DNA of 39,077 bases from Lentisphaerales bacterium (GTDB lineage: Bacteria > Verrucomicrobiota > Lentisphaeria > Lentisphaerales > Lentisphaeraceae). The notes beneath the pieces are model-generated. The model was given only the letters and a program-made list of their open reading frames with translations, did not search any database and was not told where the DNA came from. Location: assembly GCA_022446985.1 (NCBI GenBank), contig JAKVBD010000046.1, positions 1-39,077 of the forward strand, read 5' to 3'. The number at the start of each line of letters is the position of its first letter. Positions within the stretch are counted from its first letter, which is position 1. Both the position numbers and the translations under genes were made by a program. Below, one piece after another: positions 33,301-39,077 of the stretch.

Positions 33301-33454
33301 TTAGAGCAAAACCAGTAGCCAGCTTGCCAAGGATAAGTAGAGTCAGTCCAAAACCGGCAAAAAGAGCGAATAGACAAAAAAGAAGTTTTTTGAAGCGAAG
33401 TTGATTCCTGACATCATCTACAAGATGAAGCATATTTTTATTTTCTTCTGCCAT
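30335..33454 (-). CDS. Large DUF4175-like membrane protein with glutamine-rich coiled coil
   Basis: 1039 residues. Three N-terminal membrane segments (FCLFALFAGFGLTLLIL near 27-43; FALFLFVCLPAVILLFKYF near 57-75; FGCVIVLAFISVFALLG near 148-165). Residues ~190-490 look like tandem Ig-like domains (EFSGFVVTPGHVRL-type strands; IEFKVEPPAYTGKPAFVV). Residues ~625-770 are a low-complexity region extremely rich in Gln with Glu/Met, predicted coiled coil, followed by further helices with Arg/Glu-rich heptads. DUF4175-like proteins of this size sit beside VWA proteins in PVC bacteria; function is not established. ATG 33454 lacks a strong ribosome site. The upstream neighbour (thiS) is divergent. Confidence 0.85.
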   Translation of the reverse strand: MAEENKNMLHLVDDVRNQLRFKKLLFCLFALFAGFGLTLLILGKLATGFALRDDQQFALFLFVCLPAVILLFKYFKDFKTRKLSRQDIALKVETLTPELMDSYVCALEIAEKGGPQGRIEEALTHSLANRFKSGEIQELVTPGYLKPAAFGCVIVLAFISVFALLGNPLLFAVRGYVEYQRTGEYSGFVVTPGHVRLAKGSDLEVSVELDAGPLAAELEYVVAGKWTTLEMIPEGDKKLSAIIYGIEENLEYRVITEKYKSKKFEAVVFMKPAFEKIEFKVEPPAYTGKPAFVVNDLKSFAVPQKSKVSLSLEANKDVNFAVVADAVEIPVNSEFKLSHKYELDSSKTAEYQLKIVDSDGHETVSDKIKLSVVRDMPPHIEVVKPAKDLQKTKFDIVTLEVSALDDYGLTAVDLHIDYSFGSSEVNEVFSSQPDHSSKEENLFYDLDLKKLGLSEGDVITYYLEAKDNAEPNAQVSRTKIFFLEIRPDKNDVEDKEDEEQQGDEQELSVNDLIASQKDLIRSLIDVKNRSQKINNVVFKVDPASIQELSSETATLRLAVQKRMDELKAEAEKMGASLGIIGDLFASSLQQLKTAEQVTGKSQLQNALKANNKSLSDLIKIAIELEKNSQKSQSQSQPQEKQEQQQQEQQEDETERLADMLKKLEDLEDQQKEIEDQLKDMKEDDLQEQQAMQEKMQEQQERLEDMSESLEQQQQQQASENLQQAAQQMQQGQQQMQQGNQQGAQQQTQQAQQQIQNAKNDIKRAMREQARKQLKQLADVLDQTVEKQQELSDKTAAVENPASAEGKKEMAELKKSQDQIQDVMQKLTDQLGVAANELDEKYPEVPEALRESREYASNQGIDRRLKRSSNALHYRRKASAQREQEKVVESMTMLGHKVRDAVNRLPQATLEELLQMRQEVETVRRQVGATSTSASSAFMQQRSEQIQKMMEEMGQVLQNSKMEFEIPQNLEVTKEEGVGLSQAVQGQMSALNQAAFILDSMISKADLEKRLTLNKRTGKAPDKYKRSVREYLKSLSDGQE

Positions 33455-33608
33455 AAAAACCCAATTTAAAATTACTGCTACATTGCTTAAGAGTCAGTTG
33501 AAGCAAATATGTTCCTTTCTGAGCACCTATGATACTAAATGCTCATTCTTCTTAAAGACAATAATCTACATTGATATTTTAACAGAAAAAATATTAATCA
33601 GCAAACAG

Positions 33609-33636
33609 TTGATAATCGGCAGCGGGTCATTATAAT
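33609..33636 (+). promoter_or_regulatory. Predicted promoter of thiS-leuC-leuD
   Basis: TTGATA (33609-33614), 16 bases, then a consensus TATAAT (33631-33636), 31 bases before ATG 33667, in the 212-base divergent gap. No leucine leader peptide or T-box-like structure is apparent in the short leader. Confidence 0.6.
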
Positions 33637-33666
33637 TTGCACTTACAATAAATATATAAGCTACAG

Positions 33667-33879
33667 ATGAGTATGACACTGTCAGTAAACGGTCAGGAAA
33701 AAATTGTTGAAAATGAACTCACCTTGCAGCTGCTCTTAACTGAAATAGAGCTTGAAACAGACAGGAAAGGTATTGCCCTGTGTGTTAATTTGCAGGTTAT
33801 CCCCAAAGAAGCATGGGGTAAAACAGTTTTAAAGAACAATGACAGAATTGAAATAGTAATAGCCGCACCCGGCGGTTAA
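33667..33879 (+). CDS. thiS: ThiS-like sulfur-carrier protein
   Basis: 70 residues, beta-grasp fold, ending in the required Gly-Gly (RIEIVIAAPGG) that is adenylated and thiocarboxylated by ThiF/MoeB. The N-terminus MTLSVNGQEKIVENELTLQL and the late LKNNDRIEIV are typical of ThiS. A second ATG at 33673 is an equally possible start, giving 68 residues. It would donate sulfur for the thiazole of thiamine, but ThiG, ThiF and ThiH genes are absent nearby, and it is 15 bases before leuC, apparently in the same transcript. Another beta-grasp carrier role is possible. Confidence 0.82.
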   Translation: MSMTLSVNGQEKIVENELTLQLLLTEIELETDRKGIALCVNLQVIPKEAWGKTVLKNNDRIEIVIAAPGG

Positions 33880-33894
33880 GCGAGGAATAAAAAC

Positions 33895-35310
33895 ATGGGT
33901 CAAAACCTTTATAACAAAGTATTTGACAGACACACAGTCAAAAGATTGCCCTCAGGTCAGTATCAATTAATGATCGGCCTGCACCTCATTCACGAGGTCA
34001 CTTCTCCCCAGGCATTTGAAATGTTAAATGAAAGAGGCTGGAAGGTTAAATACCCTGAGCGCACTTTTGCCACAGTCGATCACATCATCCCGACTGATGA
34101 CCAATCACGCCCTCTCAAAGACCCTATGGCTGAGGAAATGCTCTGCGCTCTTGAGAAAAACACAGAAGAGCATGGTGTTAAATTTTATAATGTCGACAGT
34201 GGCCAACAGGGTGTCATTCACATTTTTGCACCAGAAGTTGGCTTAACTCAACCGGGAATCACAGTTTGCTGTGGTGACTCCCACACTTCAACTCATGGTG
34301 CGTTTGGTGCCATTGCCTTTGGTATTGGTACTTCTCAGGTTCGCGACGTTCTTGCGACTCAAACCCTTTCTATGGCAAAACTTAAAGTCAGAAGAATTGA
34401 AGTTAACGGACAACTCGGTGCCGGTGTTTACGCTAAAGACGTAGCTCTTTATATCATCAACAAGCTTGGTGTCAAAGGCGGCGTTGGCTATGCTTACGAA
34501 TTTGCCGGTGAAGTATTCGATAACATGCCTATGGAAGGTCGCATGACTGTCTGTAACATGTCCATCGAAGGCGGTGCCCGCGTTGGTTATGTCAGCCCGG
34601 ATGAAACAACTTATGAATACCTCAAGGGTCGTAAATACGCTCCTGAAGGCGAAAAGTGGGATGAAGCTAAGGAATACTGGAACTCCATAGCTTCTGATAC
34701 AGATGCAGAGTATGACGACGTTGTCGTTTACGACGCGGCAGATATCGAACCTTATGTTACATGGGGTATCACTCCTGCTCAGTCTATTCCTGTCAGTGGT
34801 CAAATCCCGGCAGTTGCTGAAGCCGCAGAATCGGATCAGCAAGTATTAAATGAAGCTCTTGAGTACATGCAGTTTGAAGAAGGTGATTCTATCATCGGTA
34901 AACCAGTTGATGTTTCTTTCATCGGCTCTTGTACAAATGGCCGTTTCTCTGACTTTGAAGCAGTTGTTGAATACCTTAATAAAACAGATAAAAAAGTTCC
35001 AGAGTCCGTTAAAGCATTGATCGTCCCTGGTTCACAAAGTGTACAGGCTGAACTCGTAAAACATGGTTACGACAAAGTCTTCCGTAATCACGGTTTTGAA
35101 TTCCGTGAAGCTGGCTGCTCTATGTGTCTGGCAATGAACCCGGATAAACTTGTCGGTGATCAAATCTGTGCTTCTTCCTCAAACAGAAACTTTAAAGGTC
35201 GTCAAGGTTCTTCAACTGGTAGAACACTTCTTATGTCTCCCGTTATGGTGGCTGCATGTGCTCTTGAAGGCAAAGTTGTTGATGCCCGCGAAATCTTTAA
35301 CATCGGATAA
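33895..35310 (+). CDS. leuC: 3-isopropylmalate dehydratase large subunit
   Basis: 471 residues, aconitase superfamily. With LeuD it isomerises 2-isopropylmalate to 3-isopropylmalate in leucine synthesis. The [4Fe-4S] ligands are Cys346 ([10 protein letters not shown]), Cys408 and Cys411 ([13 protein letters not shown]), matching the bacterial LeuC positions within a residue. Also present: [35 protein letters not shown] and [13 protein letters not shown] near the C-terminus. Length is standard for the ~470-residue bacterial type. GAGGAATAAAAAC before ATG 33895 gives a good ribosome site. leuD follows after 6 bases; leuA and leuB are not in the window. Confidence 0.97.
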   Translation: MGQNLYNKVFDRHTVKRLPSGQYQLMIGLHLIHEVTSPQAFEMLNERGWKVKYPERTFATVDHIIPTDDQSRPLKDPMAEEMLCALEKNTEEHGVKFYNVDSGQQGVIHIFAPEVGLTQPGITVCCGDSHTSTHGAFGAIAFGIGTSQVRDVLATQTLSMAKLKVRRIEVNGQLGAGVYAKDVALYIINKLGVKGGVGYAYEFAGEVFDNMPMEGRMTVCNMSIEGGARVGYVSPDETTYEYLKGRKYAPEGEKWDEAKEYWNSIASDTDAEYDDVVVYDAADIEPYVTWGITPAQSIPVSGQIPAVAEAAESDQQVLNEALEYMQFEEGDSIIGKPVDVSFIGSCTNGRFSDFEAVVEYLNKTDKKVPESVKALIVPGSQSVQAELVKHGYDKVFRNHGFEFREAGCSMCLAMNPDKLVGDQICASSSNRNFKGRQGSSTGRTLLMSPVMVAACALEGKVVDAREIFNIG

Positions 35311-35316
35311 TTAATT

Positions 35317-35928
35317 ATGGCAAATGATCAAATAATCAAAGCAGTAAAAGGTACCGGTGTCACAGTTCGTGGTAACGACATCGATACAGACAGAATCATT
35401 CCGGCTCGCTTTCTTAAGTGCGTTGTTTTCGAAGGACTTGGCGAATTCGCTTTTGCCGATGACCGCGCACAATTAGCTAAAAAAGGTGAAGTTCACCCTT
35501 TCGATAAACCGGAATTTGCTGGCTCAAGCATACTCTTCGCGAACAAAAACTTTGGCTGTGGTTCTTCCAGAGAGCACGCGCCACAGTCTTTGTCTCGTTG
35601 GGGCATAAAGTCTATCGTTGCAGAGTCCTACTCTGAAATCTTCTTTGGCAACAATGTTTCCATGGGCATTCCATGCGTAATCGCGAATGAAGAGAACATC
35701 GAAAAGCTTATGGCTGCAAATGAAGCAGATCCCAAAGCTGAGTGTGTAGTAGATGTCGATAAACTAACTGCTTCAGTGGGTGAAGTATCTGTTCCTGTAA
35801 CTCTTGCAGATGGTCCTCGCGAACAATTCCTACAAGGTTCATGGGATGTTACTGCAGAACTTTTAGCGAATACAGATGCAATCGAAGAAACTGCGGCACA
35901 ACTGCCATACTTCGGGCATTGGAAATAA
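35317..35928 (+). CDS. leuD: 3-isopropylmalate dehydratase small subunit
   Basis: 203 residues, the swivelling domain that completes the LeuCD active site. Signature VRGNDIDTDRIIPARFLK at the N-terminus and NFGCGSSREHAPQSLSRWGI in the middle carry substrate-binding residues. FGNNVSMGIPCV follows as expected. Length is usual for the ~200-residue type paired with the ~470-residue LeuC. It ends before the terminator at 35953. Confidence 0.97.
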   Translation: MANDQIIKAVKGTGVTVRGNDIDTDRIIPARFLKCVVFEGLGEFAFADDRAQLAKKGEVHPFDKPEFAGSSILFANKNFGCGSSREHAPQSLSRWGIKSIVAESYSEIFFGNNVSMGIPCVIANEENIEKLMAANEADPKAECVVDVDKLTASVGEVSVPVTLADGPREQFLQGSWDVTAELLANTDAIEETAAQLPYFGHWK

Positions 35929-35952
35929 GCTGAGTTTTTTATTGATTTAAGG

Positions 35953-35983
35953 AAGGCGGATGCGAAAGTGTTCGCCTTTTTTA
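35953..35983 (+). terminator. Terminator after leuD
   Basis: AAGGCGGA, TGCGAAAGTG, TTCGCCTT form a stem with one mismatch, followed by TTTTTTATT. It lies 24 bases after the leuD stop and touches the stop of the convergent gene at 35981. Confidence 0.8.
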
Positions 35984-36754
35984 TTTCTTAGGACTAAAAA
36001 ATAACGCGGGATATTCATTAAGAACTTTGTCGATGTTATCGGGAGTTGCAAAAATAAAATGACGGTTAAAAAAGTCTGCTGTCATTTCTGCTTTATTCTC
36101 CTCGCTCCCCTTAAAACGATTATTCGGATTGATAGTTATAAAGCCATCTACCAAACCATCCTTTATGTCGAGATCTATTTCCATAGATTGGCCGCGATAC
36201 GAAAAGACATCCGGCAGCTTTTGAGCACGCCAAAATTCCATTTCATAGTAATGTCGGGGAAAACCAATTAAAAGCAAAATTACATCTGCCTTTAATTTAG
36301 ATTTCAGTAGAGAATCAAGGTTTTGGTAGGTATAAGCGCGACGAATTCGCTTACCCTTTCGCTTATTAAATGGGACTTCAACTTTCTCGAAAATCATTCG
36401 ACTTTTGAGACCATCACGCAAACCTTTCAAACGAATTTCCTGATTTTGATCTGCATAATTTGGCGGGGCCACTACAACAGTTAAAGATTTGCCCTCATAC
36501 TTCTCGCCCAGGTATTGTCCTAAAAACCATAGAGCAACTTCTTCTGACTTTCGTTCTTCTGTCTTATAGTGGATTGTTGAGCTCGTATTAAATATCAAAA
36601 AGACTTTTAGTATGGCCACAAATACCGTTGCTACACCAAAAATTTGCACAGCAATATGCGCCGGAAGAATATTAGCAAACAACTGCCTTCTTCTATGCTG
36701 GCGCAGCGCAAAAAACATCGCCCCTATTAATGAAAACATTATCAGGTATAACAT
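35981..36754 (-). CDS. Membrane-anchored protein of unknown function
   Basis: 257 residues. Two N-terminal helices (LYLIMFSLIGAMFFAL; ILPAHIAVQIFGVATVFVAI) with a basic turn (RQHRRRQ) between, then a soluble domain of ~190 residues. The domain alternates strands and helices (KSLTVVVAPPNYADQ near 88; LKADVILLLIGFPRHYY near 152; GLVDGFITINPNNRF near 199), loosely resembling a periplasmic-binding or flavodoxin-like Rossmann fold. I do not recognise a family. It is convergent to leuD, and nothing in the neighbourhood suggests a role. The 205 bases after its start (36755-36959) contain no gene. Confidence 0.75.
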   Translation of the reverse strand: MLYLIMFSLIGAMFFALRQHRRRQLFANILPAHIAVQIFGVATVFVAILKVFLIFNTSSTIHYKTEERKSEEVALWFLGQYLGEKYEGKSLTVVVAPPNYADQNQEIRLKGLRDGLKSRMIFEKVEVPFNKRKGKRIRRAYTYQNLDSLLKSKLKADVILLLIGFPRHYYEMEFWRAQKLPDVFSYRGQSMEIDLDIKDGLVDGFITINPNNRFKGSEENKAEMTADFFNRHFIFATPDNIDKVLNEYPALFFSPKK

Positions 36755-36959
36755 CTCTTAACAACGAAACACTGTAGTCATTCCCTCAAGAATCTTTCTC
36801 TTTCCTCTTAATGACAGATAAATTATTCTGCCTTTCGCTCACGATATAATATCAATTTTAGATGAGCCAAACAAGAGCTATCAGGAAAATGTCAGAGCAA
36901 GAAAAAGTGTGAGAATTTGTAAAAATCTCAGGGTAGCAAAGAGATATAGAGGTAAATTT

Positions 36960-36983
36960 GTGCGGCAGAGACTTCTGCCGCAC
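36960..36983 (-). terminator. Hairpin after the DAHP synthase gene
   Basis: GTGCGGCAGA and TCTGCCGCAC are perfect 10-base arms around GACT, 6 bases past the minus-strand stop at 36990. It is followed on that strand by AAATTT, a poor T run. It probably ends the DAHP synthase transcript. Confidence 0.7.
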
Positions 36984-36989
36984 TGAAAA

Positions 36990-38030
36990 TTAAGCGTAAT
37001 TTGAGTGTGCTTCTTTCAGAATCTTTTCTGTTGTACCCCAGTCAAGACATTTGTCTGTGACAGATACGCCGTACTTAAGATCTTCAAGATTCTCAGGAAT
37101 GCTTTGATTCCCCGGATTGATGTTACTTTCAAGCATCACACCACGAATAGCGGTCTGACCAGCTTTATACTGAGCGATAACATCTTCTAAAACGATTGGC
37201 TGACGGGTATGATCTTTATTTGAATTTGCGTGTGAGCAATCAACGACCAATGCCGGGTTGATGTCACGCTTGATCATATCTTCTACAGCTTTTGCGACAG
37301 ATTCAGAGTCATAGTTTGGTTTACCACCGCCACCGCGTAGTACCAAGTGACCCATCTTATTTCCTTTCGTAGAAAGAATACAAGATTTACCCTGCTGAGT
37401 AATACCCAGGAAATTCTGCGGGCTTCGGCTGGATTCGATAGCATTTAAAGCAACTGCTATACTACCATCAGTGCTGTTTTTGAAACCTACCGGCATAGAA
37501 AGTCCACTTGACATTTCACGGTGAGTCTGTGACTCAGTCGTTCTTGCACCAATTGCCGCCCATGAAACCAGGTCACTGATATACTGAGGTACAATCGGAT
37601 CTAAAAATTCTGTTGCTGTCGGGATACCCATAGCAGCAATCTCACGGAGGATCTTTCTTCCTTCGACAAGACCGTCTTGAACGTTATAGGTGCCATTTAG
37701 CTGTGGATCATTTATTAGACCTTTCCAGCCGACAGTCGTTCTTGGTTTTTCAAAATAGACGCGCATGACAAAATAAAACTGTGGGACTTCCTGCTGCAGC
37801 TGACTCAGTCGTCTGGCATAGTCCATAGCAATTTCATAAGAATGAATAGAGCATGGTCCTGTGATGACCATCAATCTCTTATCGCGTCCGGCCAGAATAT
37901 CTGAGACAACTCGACGTCCCTCAAGTACAGACGCACGCGTACTGTCATCTAGAGGTAATTTCTCTTTAATGACTTCAGGAGCAAAAAGTTCTGTCACCTG
38001 AGCAATATTTAAATTTTCGAGTTCGTTCAT
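36990..38030 (-). CDS. aroG: 3-deoxy-7-phosphoheptulonate synthase (class I, AroG type)
   Basis: 346 residues, cytoplasmic TIM barrel. It condenses phosphoenolpyruvate and erythrose 4-phosphate, the first step of the shikimate pathway. Diagnostic segments: VITGPCSIHSYEIAMDYA (~55-72, metal-binding Cys), MRVYFEKPRTTVGWKGLIND (substrate Arg/Lys), IGARTTESQTHREMSSGLSM, GFKNSTDGS, LRGGGGKPNY and DCSHANSNKDH. Length and N-terminal ~45-residue extension match the feedback-regulated AroF/G/H group, but the inhibitor amino acid cannot be told from sequence by eye. It is a single gene with its own hairpin. The assigned symbol covers the family, not the isozyme. Confidence 0.96.
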   Translation of the reverse strand: MNELENLNIAQVTELFAPEVIKEKLPLDDSTRASVLEGRRVVSDILAGRDKRLMVITGPCSIHSYEIAMDYARRLSQLQQEVPQFYFVMRVYFEKPRTTVGWKGLINDPQLNGTYNVQDGLVEGRKILREIAAMGIPTATEFLDPIVPQYISDLVSWAAIGARTTESQTHREMSSGLSMPVGFKNSTDGSIAVALNAIESSRSPQNFLGITQQGKSCILSTKGNKMGHLVLRGGGGKPNYDSESVAKAVEDMIKRDINPALVVDCSHANSNKDHTRQPIVLEDVIAQYKAGQTAIRGVMLESNINPGNQSIPENLEDLKYGVSVTDKCLDWGTTEKILKEAHSNYA

Positions 38031-38464
38031 TATTCATTAGCTCTGTTAAAATTAAAAAGCGCCATAAAAGACCGTTCCCCAGTAAATAATCAAGTGCTCT
38101 CGATAGGAAGTGTTGCTAAATTTGGGCAAATGACTAAAATTAAATCTATAATTGATCAACTGTATGTTCTATGAGTATGAGGTTTAAAGATAACTGAAAA
38201 CACAGAGTTCCTGAATAGACCCATCCTCATATATCTACTCTGGGAGCTTTCATCACTGTTAACACATTCTCTACTCAAGTAAGACTGATCGTATCTAATC
38301 AATTTTATTATTGGAATACTTCATGCGTGGTTTTTATACATGGCATGATAGAAATTGATATATGGATAACTTCGACAAAAGCGCTTCGAATACTAAGCAA
38401 AATTGACCTGCCTCTATCCAACATACAAGTCCTCACTTCTGAAAGAGCCTCCAGTCCGTAAAAA
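38031..38464. other. Gene-free stretch upstream of the kinase remnant
   Basis: No gene is recognised. A plus-strand frame of ~75 codons is open between about 38239 and 38460 but starts without ATG or ribosome site and resembles nothing I know. It may be decayed sequence related to the adjacent remnant. The DAHP synthase promoter should lie near 38031-38100. Confidence 0.5.
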
Positions 38465-38632
38465 ATGACTCATGATCGACTGAATGCCATAGTCTGTGAA
38501 GTCATCCATGACCTTAAAAGCAAAAATACCTAAACTGAAAATGTACTTATTGATGAAGGTGGCATGGGCGCTGTCGAGCAAGTAACTGATACTAACTGCC
38601 ACAGGACAATTGCGAAAAAAAGCTCTTCATAA
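38465..38632 (+). pseudogene. N-terminal remnant of a Ser/Thr protein kinase, cut off at the IS66 element
   Basis: From ATG 38465 the frame reads MTHDRLNAIVCEVIHDLKSK, meets TAA at 38531-38533, then continues in the same frame with VLIDEGGMGAVEQVTDTNCH followed by RTIAKK. This matches the kinase glycine loop and ATP-anchoring lysine with exact spacing (GxGGMGxVxxVxDxxxxRxIAxK), with Asp in place of the first glycine. Stops follow at once (38630-38632) and IS66-like sequence begins within a few bases, so the rest of the kinase was removed or lies beyond the element. The opposite strand has a 62-codon frame here that I regard as a shadow. Confidence 0.72.
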
Positions 38633-38715
38633 AGGTAACCGACAAGCAGATAGGGTCGAAATATATTCTTGCGGCATGGTAGCGTAACCTCCAATTAAAT
38701 TTTAGGAGCTTATTG

Positions 38716-39015
38716 ATGTCCCGTTATTTTATCGAAAAAGAAGAGTTTTGGCGTGAAAGTGTTTCAGTATGGGAAGAATCAGGTTTAAGTGCCCGCCAGT
38801 TTTGTAGCCAGAAAGGCTTGGGTTATCAGAGTTTTCTTTCTTGGAAGCGCCGTTTTCTAGAAAGTTCAAATTACTTCATCGAACTTGAAGACCAAGAAGT
38901 ATCTCTCATAGAGTTAAACTGTGGATCGATTTCTTTAAATGTCTCTACAGATTTAAGTCTGCCGGTCTTATCGCATTTAATTCAAGCCTTACATCAAGCA
39001 TCCCAAAAGTGTTAA
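38716..39015 (+). CDS. tnpA: IS66-family accessory protein TnpA
   Basis: 99 residues from ATG 38716, which has AGGAG 7 bases upstream; TTG 38713 is a possible alternative. The N-terminal helix-turn-helix is typical of IS66 ORF1: FWRESVSVWEESGLSARQFC then QKGLGYQSFLSWKRRFLE. The acidic, less conserved C-terminus is also usual. It probably binds the element's ends or regulates transposition together with TnpB. Its stop overlaps the tnpB start by 7 bases, indicating coupling. Confidence 0.9.
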   Translation: MSRYFIEKEEFWRESVSVWEESGLSARQFCSQKGLGYQSFLSWKRRFLESSNYFIELEDQEVSLIELNCGSISLNVSTDLSLPVLSHLIQALHQASQKC

Positions 39016-39077
39016 ATCTCGGTCAAGCCCGTATTTACCTTTATCGAGGTGCAACTGACATGCGTAAAAGTTTTGAT
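39009..39077 (+). CDS. tnpB: IS66-family protein TnpB, 5' part only
   Basis: GTG 39009 starts a frame of 23 codons to the window end: LNLGQARIYLYRGATDMRKS then FD. The YRGxTDMRKSFD block is the N-terminal hallmark of IS66 ORF2 (about 115 residues when complete). The TnpC transposase gene would follow outside the window. Confidence 0.93.
   Translation, partial: MLNLGQARIYLYRGATDMRKSFD

Larger units (their letters stand above)
38635..39077 (+). mobile_element. IS66-family insertion sequence, left part (continues past the window)
   Basis: Contains tnpA, then the start of tnpB overlapping it, the standard IS66 order. The left end is placed near GTAACCGACAAG at 38635 because IS66 ends commonly begin GTAAGCG-like and the kinase remnant stops here. 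The right end is outside the window, so the inverted repeat and 8-base target duplication cannot be checked. Confidence 0.75.

Noticed and set aside
34288..34842. 184-codon minus-strand frame inside leuC
   Set aside because: Lies opposite an unmistakable leuC; Cys/Arg-rich with no domain, an antisense shadow of biased codons.
38239..38460. Open 75-codon plus-strand frame before the kinase remnant
   Set aside because: No start codon or ribosome site at its beginning and no recognisable motif; probably chance.
38414..38602. 62-codon minus-strand frame before the IS66 element
   Set aside because: The plus strand gives a kinase glycine-loop match with exact spacing, which is more specific.
1..39077. 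CRISPR arrays, tRNA or rRNA genes, prophage
   Set aside because: No regularly spaced repeats, cloverleaf sequences, rRNA-like blocks or phage structural genes seen on reading both strands.

Overview
The window looks like chromosome of a marine member of the Lentisphaerota (PVC superphylum), close to Lentisphaera. The reasons are an AT-leaning composition, a PVC-type dehydrogenase with a C-terminal CxxCH haem domain, an ECF sigma factor paired with a FecR-LamG protein, a pseudopilin with a KFTLIELLVVIAI-type N-terminus, a DUF4175-like/VWA pair and PAS-AraC regulators. The taxon is inferred from gene content; no rRNA or tRNA gene is visible.

Layout. (1) 1-560 is a decayed edge: a frameshifted gene running off the left end, and the last ~85 codons of an ammonium transporter. 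(2) 593-6094 is a sugar locus: a PAS-AraC regulator divergent from an operon encoding a tagatose/psicose 3-epimerase-like TIM barrel, a ThuA-like protein and a PVC-type cytochrome-linked dehydrogenase. (3) 6277-6852 is a dead response regulator. (4) 6876-15387 is the centrepiece: a second PAS-AraC regulator divergent from an eight-gene operon (alpha/beta hydrolase, IolE-like TIM barrel, class II aldolase/SDR fusion, LsrF, DhaL, DhaK, LsrG-like ABM protein, second TIM-barrel isomerase) closed by a strong terminator. (5) 15484-22508 is a mixed stretch: beta-propeller lipoprotein, UspA-like protein, small coiled-coil protein, amidohydrolase, ankyrin protein, a B12-type radical SAM enzyme overlapping a family 2 glycosyltransferase, and BolA. 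(6) 22542-25522 holds the ECF sigma/FecR-LamG pair and a pseudopilin. (7) 25637-28115 holds RpiB, a PfkB sugar kinase behind a leader ORF, and an SGNH hydrolase broken by one in-frame TAA. (8) 28175-33454 is a membrane VWA protein and a 1039-residue DUF4175-like protein. (9) 33667-38030 is ThiS-LeuC-LeuD, a membrane protein of unknown function and DAHP synthase. (10) 38465-39077 is the start of a Ser/Thr kinase gene cut off at the presumed left end of an IS66-family element that continues past the window.

How the genes may work together. The operon at 7.8-15.3 kb combines the last two enzymes of AI-2 breakdown (LsrF is close to the E. coli protein with Lys203 kept; an ABM protein sits where LsrG would) with a two-subunit dihydroxyacetone kinase in place of LsrK, a RhaD-like aldolase fused to a dehydrogenase, and two TIM-barrel isomerases. 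LsrK, LsrR, LuxS, Lsr transporter and DhaM genes are all absent from the window. It reads as a catabolic pathway for an unknown sugar or polyol ending in dihydroxyacetone phosphate, under its own PAS-AraC regulator. Its promoter region shares the 10-mer TAGGGGAATA with the first sugar locus, whose regulator is a paralogue, so the two loci may form a regulatory pair.
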